From: Prevotella sp. | GTDB lineage: Bacteria > Bacteroidota > Bacteroidia > Bacteroidales > Bacteroidaceae | Reading direction: 5' to 3' | Assembly (NCBI GenBank): GCA_016291495.1 | Contig: JAEEXI010000006.1 | Location: forward strand, 1 to 64,000 | Length of the DNA: 64,000 bases | Shown: positions 47,401 to 56,529 of the stretch, one piece after another | Numbering within the stretch: position 1 is the first letter of the stretch | Layout of the letters: every line of letters begins with the position of its first letter | Notes under the pieces: generated by a model | What the model was told of the DNA's origin: nothing | What the model saw: the letters and a program-made list of their open reading frames with translations, nothing else | Database searches by the model: none | Made by a program: the position numbers and the translations under genes

Positions 47401-50400
47401 CCCATAAGCCAGAAGTTCTCTCTGTTACCTATGGCGATAATGAGACCGAAGTGGACCGCGAAAATTACGACATTGTCTATACGGATAGCATTAATGCTGG
47501 TAAGGGCAAAGTTATCATTAAAGGAAAGCGTAAGTTCATGAGCGAATTTCATGGAGAATACACAATTAAAAGACGTAACATCAATGATATCCAGACCAAT
47601 GTTATTGCCGACCAAATCTATAATGGTAATGAAATTAAGCCTGATTTAGGAATCAAATACGGAGATGTCACTATTACAGAAGGGACTGATTATACATTAA
47701 AATGGGAAAATAATACCAATGTGAATACTAGTGGAGACGATGGAAAAAATGCTAAAGTTTCTATCATCGCAAAGGAAGGAAACTACACAAGTACAAAAGT
47801 CGTTTATTTCAAAATCATACCCAAAGACCTCTCTACAGAGGAGAACAAAGCGACCATCACTATTCCCGCAAAGAATTATACCGGTTTTGCCATTGAACCA
47901 ACAGACGAAATCACGGTAAAAGACGGCGACAAAACTTTAGAGTTTGGCACAGACTATGACGTTGAATATCCTTACAACGACAATATAGAAGCCGGAGAAA
48001 ATGTTGCTACCGCCATAATTACATTTAAGGGGAACTATAAGGGCACATTAGAGGAAAAATTCACTATTGTAGATCCTGGTCTTGAAAGAAACGTTACTGT
48101 CAGCTTCGATAGTGAAAACGAGTGGACAACCTACTACGCTTCGGAAAACCTCAAACTGACTAACGAACTTGAGGCATACATAGTGACTGGCATAGAGGGG
48201 CAGAAAGTCAATACAGAGAAATCTGAGAGCACCAATAAGGTATCTTTCATACCTAAGAACACTGCTGTATTGCTGCATCGTATCAGTGGTTCAAAAACTT
48301 CATTCGATGTCAAGACATGCTCTGGTGAGAAACTTCCCACAACGATTATACCTGATAATCGTTTCATAGGGACATCAGCAGCATTAGACATTTCGACTAT
48401 TCCTGGTTATAAGTTCATCCTTCTCAATGGTGAATTTATACAGGCAACAGAAGGTACGCTATTTACCAATCGATGCTATATCGTAGTACCTGAGCCTATC
48501 GATGGAGTTAGCACGCTGACAATAGGAAAAAGCTCAGACGGAATCATTTATATGTTGGGAGACAAGGAGAACAATACTATTGGCAAAGCTACCAAGTCCG
48601 AGCCAAAGGATGGGAAGGTTACTCTGACTATCAACCCTAATGACGGTTACTATGTAGAAGACGTCAAGGTCGTACGCGCTGCTAATGCAACGACTGCTCG
48701 TGCACCACAAATCAACATTGACAATAGTGAAGTAGAGGTAACACCAGAAGCTGTTACTGACAATACCGACTTCACTTCAACATATACATACACCTATCTC
48801 CATCAACAAAACTATGACTATCAAGTAACTGTTTTCTTCAAGCAGAGTACGAACCTGCAGGGAAATGTAGGACAGATTGCACCGATAGTTGACCTCGAAT
48901 ACAACAAGTCTGCTCAGGAGCCCCAGCCCGTTGTCAAGGTTGGCGAGACGACACTGGTAGAAGGAATAGACTATAAGGTCAGATATGAGAATAACGTGGA
49001 ACCGGGAAATGCAAAAGTCTATGTCAACGGTATACGCAAATATACCAAGGAGATTAACAGGGAATTCAAAATCAAGCAGCGCGACATCAATCATGCCACG
49101 CTGAAGGGTATTGAGAACTTGAAAGAACCCCTGGTCTACACTGGCAAAGACATTAACATTCTGGTGGAGGACCTCGTTGGAGAGACCAATATCATTGATG
49201 ACAGTGAATATATGCTCACCTGCATAGATCAGAATAAGAATGAAGACAAGAAGAACGCAGGCAAGCATACGGCTACTATCACCGGTAAGAACCACTATAC
49301 AGGAACGAAGCCTGTTGAGTTCGAGATTCTGAAAAAGGAGATGAAAGACGAGAATGTCGATGAAATCGGTGAGCAGCAATATGACGGCGGCAAGGCTATT
49401 GAACCCAAGCTCACCATCAAGTATGGCGAGAACACGTTTGTAGAGGGAACGGACTATGACGTCGAATGGAAGGACAACGTGGAGGCTGGAGAGGCTACCG
49501 CCACCATCACCTTCAAGGGCAACTATACGGGAACGGTGGTAAAGAAGTTTACTGTCACAGATCCAGGTCTTGAAAGAAACGTTACTGTCAGCTTCGATAG
49601 TGAAAACGAGTGGACGACCTACTACCCTGCCGAGAACCTTAAATTGGATGACGTGGCAACGGAACTGGAGGCATGGGTTGTGACTGGACGTGACGGCAGG
49701 ACAGTGAACACGAAGAAAGTAGAGTTCATTCCTAAGGGAATACCCGTCCTGCTCCACCGTATTGGCGGAGAAAAGACTTCGTTCGATGTAAAAACCTGCT
49801 CAGGAAGAAAACTAGAAAATGTTACACCTGACAACGAACTCTTCAAGGGAACCTTGGAAGGTCTGGATATCTCCACTGTCAGCGGAACGAAGTTTGTACT
49901 CCTTAACGGTGAGTTCGTACAAACGACAACCGGAACGCTGGCTGCCAACCGCTGCTATATCATGGTAAACGAGCCGATTGAGGGTGTTACCACCCTGAAT
50001 ATCAACAAAGCTACCGACGGTATCACCTATTACGATGAGAAAGGAAACGAAATTGCCGACAACGTCCTCGGAACTGCCACTAAATCTGTAAAGGACAATG
50101 TGGTGACCCTGACCGTGAAACCCAAGAAGGGCTACTACGTGGAGCCTTCTGACATCACCGTTATCCGCAGTACACAGGCTGGAAACGGACGCGCACAGGC
50201 TATCGACGGTGGTAAGGTAGAAATGACTGCCGGTACCATCACTGAAAATGAGGACTACACCTCTAACTACCCCTTCACCTATCCGTTTGTTGCCGACTGC
50301 GACTACCAAGTGGCGGTCAACTTCAAGAAGGCTACCAACCTACAGGAAGCAGGCAAACAGCCTGACATCAACTTTAAAGAGACTGTATATGACGGAACAG

Positions 50401-53400
50401 AACAGAAGACTGAGCCCACCGTCACTACCTACGACAAGAAGGAACTGACAAAGGATGTCGACTACAAGCTCGTCTATCCTGATGACGACTATACCAAGGC
50501 TGCAAATGGCAAGAAGGTGTCAGTCATCGGTATCCGCAAGTATGTCAACGGACTCGACAGGACATTCAATATCGAGAAGCGTAACGTCAATATGGTGACC
50601 TTCTGTGCCAAAGAGGGACAGACCTGGGTAGAAGGACATACCCCGGCAGATGAAACGCCTCAGATAGTCTTCACCGGTTCTGCCATCGAACTGGACATCG
50701 CTGATTTCGTCAATGACAAGAACATCCTCACCGATGAGGAGGCAACGATAACCTACGCTGCAGACATTACCAATGCAGGAAAAACTTCCGTCACCGTCAA
50801 GAGCAAGGGTGTCAACTACCAAGGTGAGAAGACGTTCAACTATACGATTCTGCCCAAGGAGATGACTGCCGACGACATCGCAGACATTCCTGAGCAGACA
50901 TATACCGGCAGTGAGATCAAGCCAAGCCTCACCATTAGGTATGGCAAGATCAAATTGATGGAAGGTGACGACTATGACGTGACATATACTGACAACGTCA
51001 AGGCTGGAACAGCTACCGCTACGGTTAACTTCAAGGGCAACTACGCTGGTGAGAATATCACGAAGACCTTCACCATTGTGGATATGGAGGAGACACTCAC
51101 CATCAACTTCGACAGCGAGAACGAATGGACAACCTACTACGGTACCAGGAATCTGGAGCTGACAGATGCCTTGAAGGCCTATGTGGTGACCGGACATAAC
51201 GGCAAGGAAGTACTGACGGAAGAGGTGAACTTCATCCCGAAGGAGACCCCTGTCCTGCTCCATCGCATCAGTGGTACTGACACCTCGTTCGATGTCATGA
51301 CCTGCTCGGGTAAGACTTTGCCCGGCAACATCCATCCCAGCGACATCTTCAAGGGAACCTTGAAAACCCTGAACATCTCCACTGTCGACGGAACGAAGTT
51401 CGTGCTCTTCAACGGACAATTCGTACAGACGGCAACCGGAACGCTTGCAGCCAACCGCTGCTACCTGACAGTTAAGGATCCTATCGATGGCGTCACCACC
51501 CTGAATATCAACAAGGGCATCAGTCAAGTCATCACCTTGGAGGAAGGTCAGGAGAGCACTGCTGGTGGTTCGGCACGTATCATCACCACACCAGACGAGA
51601 ACAATAACCTGATACTGATCGTATCACCTAACTCCAGCTACTATGCCGACCTCGAGGACCTCACGGTGGTCTATAGCGTAAAGGCAAGTTCGGGACGTGC
51701 TCCTGAGGTAGCTCCCAGCAAGGTAGAACTGACACCTGTCGCCGGATACGATAACACGAGCAAGGAGTTCCGTTATACCTTCCCAAATACAGATGGATAC
51801 TTCTATCAGGTGACGGTCAACTTCCATAAGTGTATTAACTTCCAGACCAAGGAGACTCAGCCGAGCATCACTCTCGAAGAAGGTTCTTATGTCTACGACG
51901 GTACAGAGAAAAAACCTAAGGTTGCCTCTGTGACGATGTTCGACGGAACTGTGACACTGACAGAAGGCAAGGATTTCACCATCTCTTACCAGAATAACAT
52001 CAATGCTGGTGCTGCAAAGGCTATCATTACAGGCAAGAACCACTACACCTCGACATTCCATAAGGACTTCTATATCGCCCAGCGTGACATCAAGCTCGTC
52101 ACCGTGGAGGCTATTCCCGACCAGACTTACAATGGCGGTGAGATTGAACCAGAAATCGTGGTCAAGGACATCGTCCAAATCGACGGTGTCGATGTAGACC
52201 TTATTAATAAGGTAGAGAACAAGCCCGACTATACCCCGGAGTACTTCGACAATATCTATGCCGGAACAGCCAAGGTGAATATCATTGCCAACAGTATCAA
52301 CTACACGGGTGTCAAGACCGGAACCACCTTTGAGATCAAGCCCAAGAACCTGAACCTGGAAGGCAACGAACCGACCATCGATCCGATTGAGCCGAAGATC
52401 TACACTGGTGAACCTATAGAGCCTGACTTGGTCATCAGAGACGGAGACCTCGTCGTTCCCGCCGACAACTACGATGTGGAGTATAAGGATAACATCGTGG
52501 AAGGAACGGCTACCGCCATCATCAACTTCAAGAAGAACTACGAGGGAAAGGCCACGACCAACTTCGAGATTACCTATAAGAAAGAAAGGAAACAACTGTA
52601 CGTCGACTTTGGTAGTCAGGACGAGTGGACGACCTACTACTCCCCCATCGACCTTGACAACGTGGAAGGACTGAACATCTTTGTGGTCACCGGTCTTAAC
52701 AAGGGACAGGGTCTTGACCTCAAGACTGAGCTGATCAACTACATCCCCAAGAACATCGGAGTTCTCCTGCAGCGTACAGACAAGACCAAGACAGAATTCT
52801 TCGGAGAGACCATGTCAAGTACTACGAAACTGGAGGGTGTGACACCTGACACAGACCTGTACAGGGGCACCATCACAGGAATCGACAACTTAAAGGCCAT
52901 CGACGACGGTATCAAGTATATCCTCTTGAACGACCGTTTCATACAGGTGGTTGAGGGAGCACTGCCTGCCTACCACTGCTACGTCTTCATCAATAATGAC
53001 AATAACGAAGGCATTAACCATGTAGAGGGAGAAGATGCCGATGGTATTGTCATCCAGGAGGAAGGAGAAGACAGCAAGACAGCTGGAACGGTTACTGTCT
53101 CAGGAGTATCCTCTGACGGCTACAAGACCATCACGGTCACACCAGCCTCTGTCAACTATGCTACCATGGATGAAGTGAAGGTAGTTCGCAGCATCAAGAA
53201 CGAAATGCCTGCCACTTCGTCTCACCGTGTGCCGGGCATCGAGAATACCCTGGTGGAAGTTATTCCTGTGAATTCTTCTGCCGACCCCAGTGGCACGACG
53301 TACTACAAATTCAAATATGAAGATGCCTACCACTATCAGGTTACTGTTGACTTCCAGAATCGTGTCAACCTGTCTGATATTGCCATCAGCCATCCCGTCG

Positions 53401-54494
53401 TTACACTGAAGGCAGCGGATATCCAGAATCTGGAATATGACGGTAGCGAGAAGAGACCAACCGTTGAAAAAGTCACCTGCAACAACGTGGTGGTTGACCC
53501 GAGCAATTATGACATCAGTTATGAGAATAACGTCAATGCAGGTATGCCACGTGTGATTATTACAGGTAAGCGCTTCCTCATGGGCTCCACACATGCGGAG
53601 TTCAGCATCAGCAAACGTAACTTCAGCCATGTCACTGTAGAGGAGCCCATCGCTGACAAGGAATACACGGGTCTTCCTATCACACCGACCGTTGTCATCA
53701 AGGATATCGTCAACGACAAGAACATTGTTAATAGCAATGATTATGAACTCGTCCTCGAGAATAACATTGAAGAGGGAACTGCTAAGGTGACCATCAAGCC
53801 GAAGAACAACTATTACGGTAGTTATAAGGACTATTACTTCAACATCATACCTTCAACAGTTGTCAAGGGCGATGCCAATGCAGATGGTTTCGTGAATGTG
53901 ACAGACATCGTAGCAACGGTGAACTTCATCATGGAAAGACCTTCTCCAAACTTTACCAAGGTAGGGGCAGACGTGAATGGTGATGGTGTAATCAATGTAA
54001 CGGATATCGTGAAGATGGTGTCCATCATCATGTCTGGTAACAGTTCTTCTACACGTCGTGCTGCTACAACTGGCAACATGGTATTCAATGGTACTGGCAT
54101 TCAGTTGAAGAATGCCGAGGACTATACAGCAGCGCAGTTTGACATCAATCTAAGTGATGGCCAGTCCGTCTGTGATGTTTTCCTGAACGGCAGTAGCGAC
54201 CACAGTCTGACATGGAAGATGGTCAATAACAACACCTGTCGTGTTGTTGTCTATTCGATGACCAATGAGCCATTCGGTGCTAATGGTGATAACCTGATTA
54301 ATATCATGATGACTGGCAGTCAGGATGCTGCTATCAGCAATGAGATCCTGGTTAGAAATGATGGCGTAACAGCTATTGATGCTATCCGTATGGAGACTGA
54401 AGACGGAAAGATATTCGATTTGCGTGGTCGTCAAGTGAAGAATCCAAGAAAGGGTCTCTACATCATTAATGGCAAGAAAGTGATTATCAAATAA
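44430..54494 (+). CDS. Giant (3354 aa) modular surface protein: BspA-like LRR N-terminus, five approx. 1.5 kb WTTYY/MBG-like modules, dockerin-like domain, T9SS type A-like sorting C-terminus
   Basis: Signal peptide; LRR_5-like segments; repeated (S/N)FDSENEWTTYY modules; KGDANADGFVNVTDIVATVNFI...GADVNGDGVINVTDIV; C-term FDLRGRQVKNPRKGLYIINGKKVIIK. -7 box TACCTTTG at 44381-44388. Confidence 0.9.
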   Translation: MKKLTLVLFTLLTLIPTNTWAGEGYVEDVYYEYEGDYATVKFCLDSKEIIEIPHDFTIDGHLYTVNAIAPTAFNGCSELKALIFKGPTLPTMKNVEFENVPENLVIAFNNIMYTHQGTWNNGDSFTVTGVTTYGKNDLNFTNYEIIDAINNIHVSGIASDAFNGCNYMTILAFKGSTLPTMNHVEFEDVSEDLVIAFNHIKYTHQGTWNSGDSFKVTGVSDKTLTSYEITGAINQGVYNNVTTIANDAFSGCSNIKTLAIPTIPIMNNVELEGVPQDLTVTYKNIKYTHQGSWIGGGSFTVTGVIDNTLSNYEIITTINSKIVSIASEAFNGCNYMTTLAFIGSSLPTMNNVQFLNVQPSLVITFMGIKYKHNGAWNNGDSFKVTGTSTDSYYSTLEILDAINKINVTEISDKAFTGLQNKEVIISKNINTISISAFSNFTNGGIDNANRLSGITVDDNNTKYFSHNGVLYSRYNQGTEEVIELVTCPVKNNYSNIWFDGVTAIGNNAFICHRNLSSITIPATVKTIGESAFNLAGADAPSPLNVTFAEEGSCLTTIGKCAFQNSGVAAIVLPEGLKEIGESAFRYCSRLTTTIFPSSLEKLGGSAFEGCKKLEHITFSGNKLKIIPARAFFNCLLEKPFMIPDGITDIKDNAFNVEDFTSNLSFLPSEVRIPSSVQNIADTAFPYGVTKQYKLNLSFGNEEEWATYYSLDNLELPTGIKAWAITGFDSEDKTKLNTEELHYIHKEEAILLQRTEGAALNDFWCGVPSTDNIAADAGKSSNTDIFKGSTAEITNFSSISGDKYVLNGNQFVKTNQGSLPAFRCYIVRPNANDPTEHLYFKNNGENSDHTFIFKEDGTLINYDASKGSAKLETVAKNKMQLTITPGTNYYAYYDDENYKDITKSDITVRRNVTAASGRAAAIGLDNTFYELTPGEDSSQDKCGAIVYTFNPGEATVFEVTVNFHKRINFQAAETKPKVNLQTGTNYIYDGTAHKPEVLSVTYGDNETEVDRENYDIVYTDSINAGKGKVIIKGKRKFMSEFHGEYTIKRRNINDIQTNVIADQIYNGNEIKPDLGIKYGDVTITEGTDYTLKWENNTNVNTSGDDGKNAKVSIIAKEGNYTSTKVVYFKIIPKDLSTEENKATITIPAKNYTGFAIEPTDEITVKDGDKTLEFGTDYDVEYPYNDNIEAGENVATAIITFKGNYKGTLEEKFTIVDPGLERNVTVSFDSENEWTTYYASENLKLTNELEAYIVTGIEGQKVNTEKSESTNKVSFIPKNTAVLLHRISGSKTSFDVKTCSGEKLPTTIIPDNRFIGTSAALDISTIPGYKFILLNGEFIQATEGTLFTNRCYIVVPEPIDGVSTLTIGKSSDGIIYMLGDKENNTIGKATKSEPKDGKVTLTINPNDGYYVEDVKVVRAANATTARAPQINIDNSEVEVTPEAVTDNTDFTSTYTYTYLHQQNYDYQVTVFFKQSTNLQGNVGQIAPIVDLEYNKSAQEPQPVVKVGETTLVEGIDYKVRYENNVEPGNAKVYVNGIRKYTKEINREFKIKQRDINHATLKGIENLKEPLVYTGKDINILVEDLVGETNIIDDSEYMLTCIDQNKNEDKKNAGKHTATITGKNHYTGTKPVEFEILKKEMKDENVDEIGEQQYDGGKAIEPKLTIKYGENTFVEGTDYDVEWKDNVEAGEATATITFKGNYTGTVVKKFTVTDPGLERNVTVSFDSENEWTTYYPAENLKLDDVATELEAWVVTGRDGRTVNTKKVEFIPKGIPVLLHRIGGEKTSFDVKTCSGRKLENVTPDNELFKGTLEGLDISTVSGTKFVLLNGEFVQTTTGTLAANRCYIMVNEPIEGVTTLNINKATDGITYYDEKGNEIADNVLGTATKSVKDNVVTLTVKPKKGYYVEPSDITVIRSTQAGNGRAQAIDGGKVEMTAGTITENEDYTSNYPFTYPFVADCDYQVAVNFKKATNLQEAGKQPDINFKETVYDGTEQKTEPTVTTYDKKELTKDVDYKLVYPDDDYTKAANGKKVSVIGIRKYVNGLDRTFNIEKRNVNMVTFCAKEGQTWVEGHTPADETPQIVFTGSAIELDIADFVNDKNILTDEEATITYAADITNAGKTSVTVKSKGVNYQGEKTFNYTILPKEMTADDIADIPEQTYTGSEIKPSLTIRYGKIKLMEGDDYDVTYTDNVKAGTATATVNFKGNYAGENITKTFTIVDMEETLTINFDSENEWTTYYGTRNLELTDALKAYVVTGHNGKEVLTEEVNFIPKETPVLLHRISGTDTSFDVMTCSGKTLPGNIHPSDIFKGTLKTLNISTVDGTKFVLFNGQFVQTATGTLAANRCYLTVKDPIDGVTTLNINKGISQVITLEEGQESTAGGSARIITTPDENNNLILIVSPNSSYYADLEDLTVVYSVKASSGRAPEVAPSKVELTPVAGYDNTSKEFRYTFPNTDGYFYQVTVNFHKCINFQTKETQPSITLEEGSYVYDGTEKKPKVASVTMFDGTVTLTEGKDFTISYQNNINAGAAKAIITGKNHYTSTFHKDFYIAQRDIKLVTVEAIPDQTYNGGEIEPEIVVKDIVQIDGVDVDLINKVENKPDYTPEYFDNIYAGTAKVNIIANSINYTGVKTGTTFEIKPKNLNLEGNEPTIDPIEPKIYTGEPIEPDLVIRDGDLVVPADNYDVEYKDNIVEGTATAIINFKKNYEGKATTNFEITYKKERKQLYVDFGSQDEWTTYYSPIDLDNVEGLNIFVVTGLNKGQGLDLKTELINYIPKNIGVLLQRTDKTKTEFFGETMSSTTKLEGVTPDTDLYRGTITGIDNLKAIDDGIKYILLNDRFIQVVEGALPAYHCYVFINNDNNEGINHVEGEDADGIVIQEEGEDSKTAGTVTVSGVSSDGYKTITVTPASVNYATMDEVKVVRSIKNEMPATSSHRVPGIENTLVEVIPVNSSADPSGTTYYKFKYEDAYHYQVTVDFQNRVNLSDIAISHPVVTLKAADIQNLEYDGSEKRPTVEKVTCNNVVVDPSNYDISYENNVNAGMPRVIITGKRFLMGSTHAEFSISKRNFSHVTVEEPIADKEYTGLPITPTVVIKDIVNDKNIVNSNDYELVLENNIEEGTAKVTIKPKNNYYGSYKDYYFNIIPSTVVKGDANADGFVNVTDIVATVNFIMERPSPNFTKVGADVNGDGVINVTDIVKMVSIIMSGNSSSTRRAATTGNMVFNGTGIQLKNAEDYTAAQFDINLSDGQSVCDVFLNGSSDHSLTWKMVNNNTCRVVVYSMTNEPFGANGDNLINIMMTGSQDAAISNEILVRNDGVTAIDAIRMETEDGKIFDLRGRQVKNPRKGLYIINGKKVIIK

Positions 54495-54531
54495 CTATCG
54501 GAGAGAAATAATCTCCACTTGTAATAATCGT

Positions 54532-54566
54532 TTGAGCCGGCTCAATTAGTCCTTGAGTCGGCTCAA
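54532..54566. terminator. Terminator whose arms are each palindromic
   Basis: TTGAGCCGGCTCAA-TTAGTCC-TTGAGTCGGCTCAA followed by TGTTTTT. Confidence 0.75.
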
Positions 54567-56428
54567 TGTTTTTGAATGCCTTTTTTCCTCTGGCGATAAT
54601 CCCTGACTATATGCGCAGTAAAGGCGGAGTCAAGCAAGGCATAGCCAGCCAAGTTCAAATGGAAATGGTCATCTGTATAAATATCCCGTTTGTCACGCCA
54701 ACCCTCAGGATTCCAAGAGGCAGCAGAGATATATACCACGCTATCCATCAGATGATAGGTGGTCAGCGTATCTTTCAAAGCCTGCCGGTAATCGCCCACC
54801 CCACGTAGCTCGGTATTCAACAGACTCATACAGATACGTGCTTTCAACTGATAATACAGGGTATTGCCATCGTATGCCTCATCAACATCCACATCAGGAA
54901 TCTCCATGACCACCGGCTTAATGTTGTTGGAGAGCAACAGACGCAGGATATGAACATAATTACGCACGTAATAGTTCTTGCCGCGACGCTGGCGTGCATC
55001 ATTAATACCTGCGGAGATGACACAGTAGTCGGCACCGCCCTCGATGACCTCCTGGGAACAGTAGTTTAGGTCATAGTCAATCGCCATCGTACGCTCCGCA
55101 CTCATACGCTCGTAGATTTGCCCACTGGTGAAGCCGTAGCGTCCCTTGGCTGTTACCTTCACCTTCCTGCTCCCTAACACCTTCTTCAATTGCACCTCAA
55201 AGGTTGAGTCCCTTCGCAGTGTCTCATGGAAATATACCCAACTGTCACCTATCATGATTACTCGCAAAGTGTCATCGTCATGCTGCTTCACCGTATAGGG
55301 AGGAATAACCTCAGCTGCCCGGTAGAACGGACGCCACTTCCAGGTGACCAGTAACACACAGCCGGCAATGCCAAACAGCCACAGCACAATCTTTCCCAAG
55401 ATGGCACGGTTACTGATACCACTAACGAAGCGGATGACAGGGACTGTACATACCAAAATAGCAATCAAGATATAGAGTATAGTCTCCAACGTAGGATTGT
55501 CAATCAAATCAAGTTGCGGCTTGACAAAGCGCGTAAGATTGACAAAATAGAATAACTGGAAAATATATATCGCATAGGAATGGGCTCCCATCGCACACAC
55601 CGCATTCTCCACCCAACTATTGGCCGGTAGCCAGTAGAAGAACTTACAGAGGAAGAACAACATCAGATAGAAAATATAGAAATAACAAATCCAATGAAAA
55701 GTTTTCCATCCCTCTGTATAATAAAACAACGGTGACCAATTGACATCCACGACCTTGAAGAGATACAAGGCCAGCAGGCTAATCGCCGACAGGGAAAGGG
55801 TCACAATGTTCAGTACAATACCTCTCTCCACCATCTCATAGCCAAGATATATCAAGAAGACATAACGCAGGAATAGGAGACGGTATAGCCATTCCGGCAT
55901 CTGGACAAGGCTGCAAACCATTTCAATGCCTATCGATAGGAATAGAAAAAAGAAAAACAACTGCATCCTATCAAGCCTTCGGAACAATGGTCGCAGCAAG
56001 GGCAGCAGCAGGGCAAACTGGATATAAATCCATGGATAATAGGAACCGGGGCCCTTACCTCCCCAGTAGAGGGCGTCTATCAACTTCCCATGCCAAGAAT
56101 ATGTCGGATTGAGAATCAAGTAGCAGATAAAGATCAATACCTCGGCAATCAAGAAGGGCAGTATTGCCCTTTTCCAAATCTTCCTCAGGTTAAGAATCTT
56201 CCTGTCATACCCGTTCTTATAGGAATGAAATACCTGTATCAACAAGAAAAGTGGGACAGCGGGATAGCCCCAGATATAGAACAGCGACTCCTCATGGAAT
56301 GCCTCCCCCGTAGTGTGGTGCAACAGAACCAACAGGATGCAAATGCCTTTCACGAAATCCAATGACAGATCACGACCAATCTTCGTGAATTCCATTTTTG
56401 TCTCGTACCTGTGAATGATATCAAACAT
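54563..56428 (-). CDS. Acyltransferase-3 membrane domain fused to SGNH-type hydrolase domain
   Basis: SLDFVKGICILLVLLHHTTG (Acyl_transf_3) and MIGDSWVYFHETL, ISAGINDARQ, DDHFHLNLAGY (SGNH). Confidence 0.8.
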   Translation of the reverse strand: MFDIIHRYETKMEFTKIGRDLSLDFVKGICILLVLLHHTTGEAFHEESLFYIWGYPAVPLFLLIQVFHSYKNGYDRKILNLRKIWKRAILPFLIAEVLIFICYLILNPTYSWHGKLIDALYWGGKGPGSYYPWIYIQFALLLPLLRPLFRRLDRMQLFFFFLFLSIGIEMVCSLVQMPEWLYRLLFLRYVFLIYLGYEMVERGIVLNIVTLSLSAISLLALYLFKVVDVNWSPLFYYTEGWKTFHWICYFYIFYLMLFFLCKFFYWLPANSWVENAVCAMGAHSYAIYIFQLFYFVNLTRFVKPQLDLIDNPTLETILYILIAILVCTVPVIRFVSGISNRAILGKIVLWLFGIAGCVLLVTWKWRPFYRAAEVIPPYTVKQHDDDTLRVIMIGDSWVYFHETLRRDSTFEVQLKKVLGSRKVKVTAKGRYGFTSGQIYERMSAERTMAIDYDLNYCSQEVIEGGADYCVISAGINDARQRRGKNYYVRNYVHILRLLLSNNIKPVVMEIPDVDVDEAYDGNTLYYQLKARICMSLLNTELRGVGDYRQALKDTLTTYHLMDSVVYISAASWNPEGWRDKRDIYTDDHFHLNLAGYALLDSAFTAHIVRDYRQRKKGIQKH

Positions 56429-56453
56429 TTGCGTTTTTGCACTTAATCAGCCA

Positions 56454-56512
56454 CAAAGATACGAAATAATTGAGATTTGAGAATTGAGATTTGAGAATTA
56501 TTTGTATTTTTG
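56454..56512. promoter_or_regulatory. Divergent promoter cassette: CAAAGATA (56454-56461) and TATTTTTG (56505-56512), 43 nt apart
   Basis: Opposing TAnnTTTG boxes with a heptamer array in between. Confidence 0.7.
56469..56496 (+). repeat. Heptamer array R (ATTGAGA TTTGAGA ATTGAGA TTTGAGA)
   Basis: 7-bp period read directly. Confidence 0.9.
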
Positions 56513-56529
56513 CATTTGAAAAAGATAAA

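Noticed and set aside
48777-52595. Long minus-strand ORFs (323-335 aa) inside the giant gene
   Set aside because: They are antisense to a clearly coding, repetitive plus-strand ORF, have no recognisable motifs, and likely result from codon bias in the repeats.
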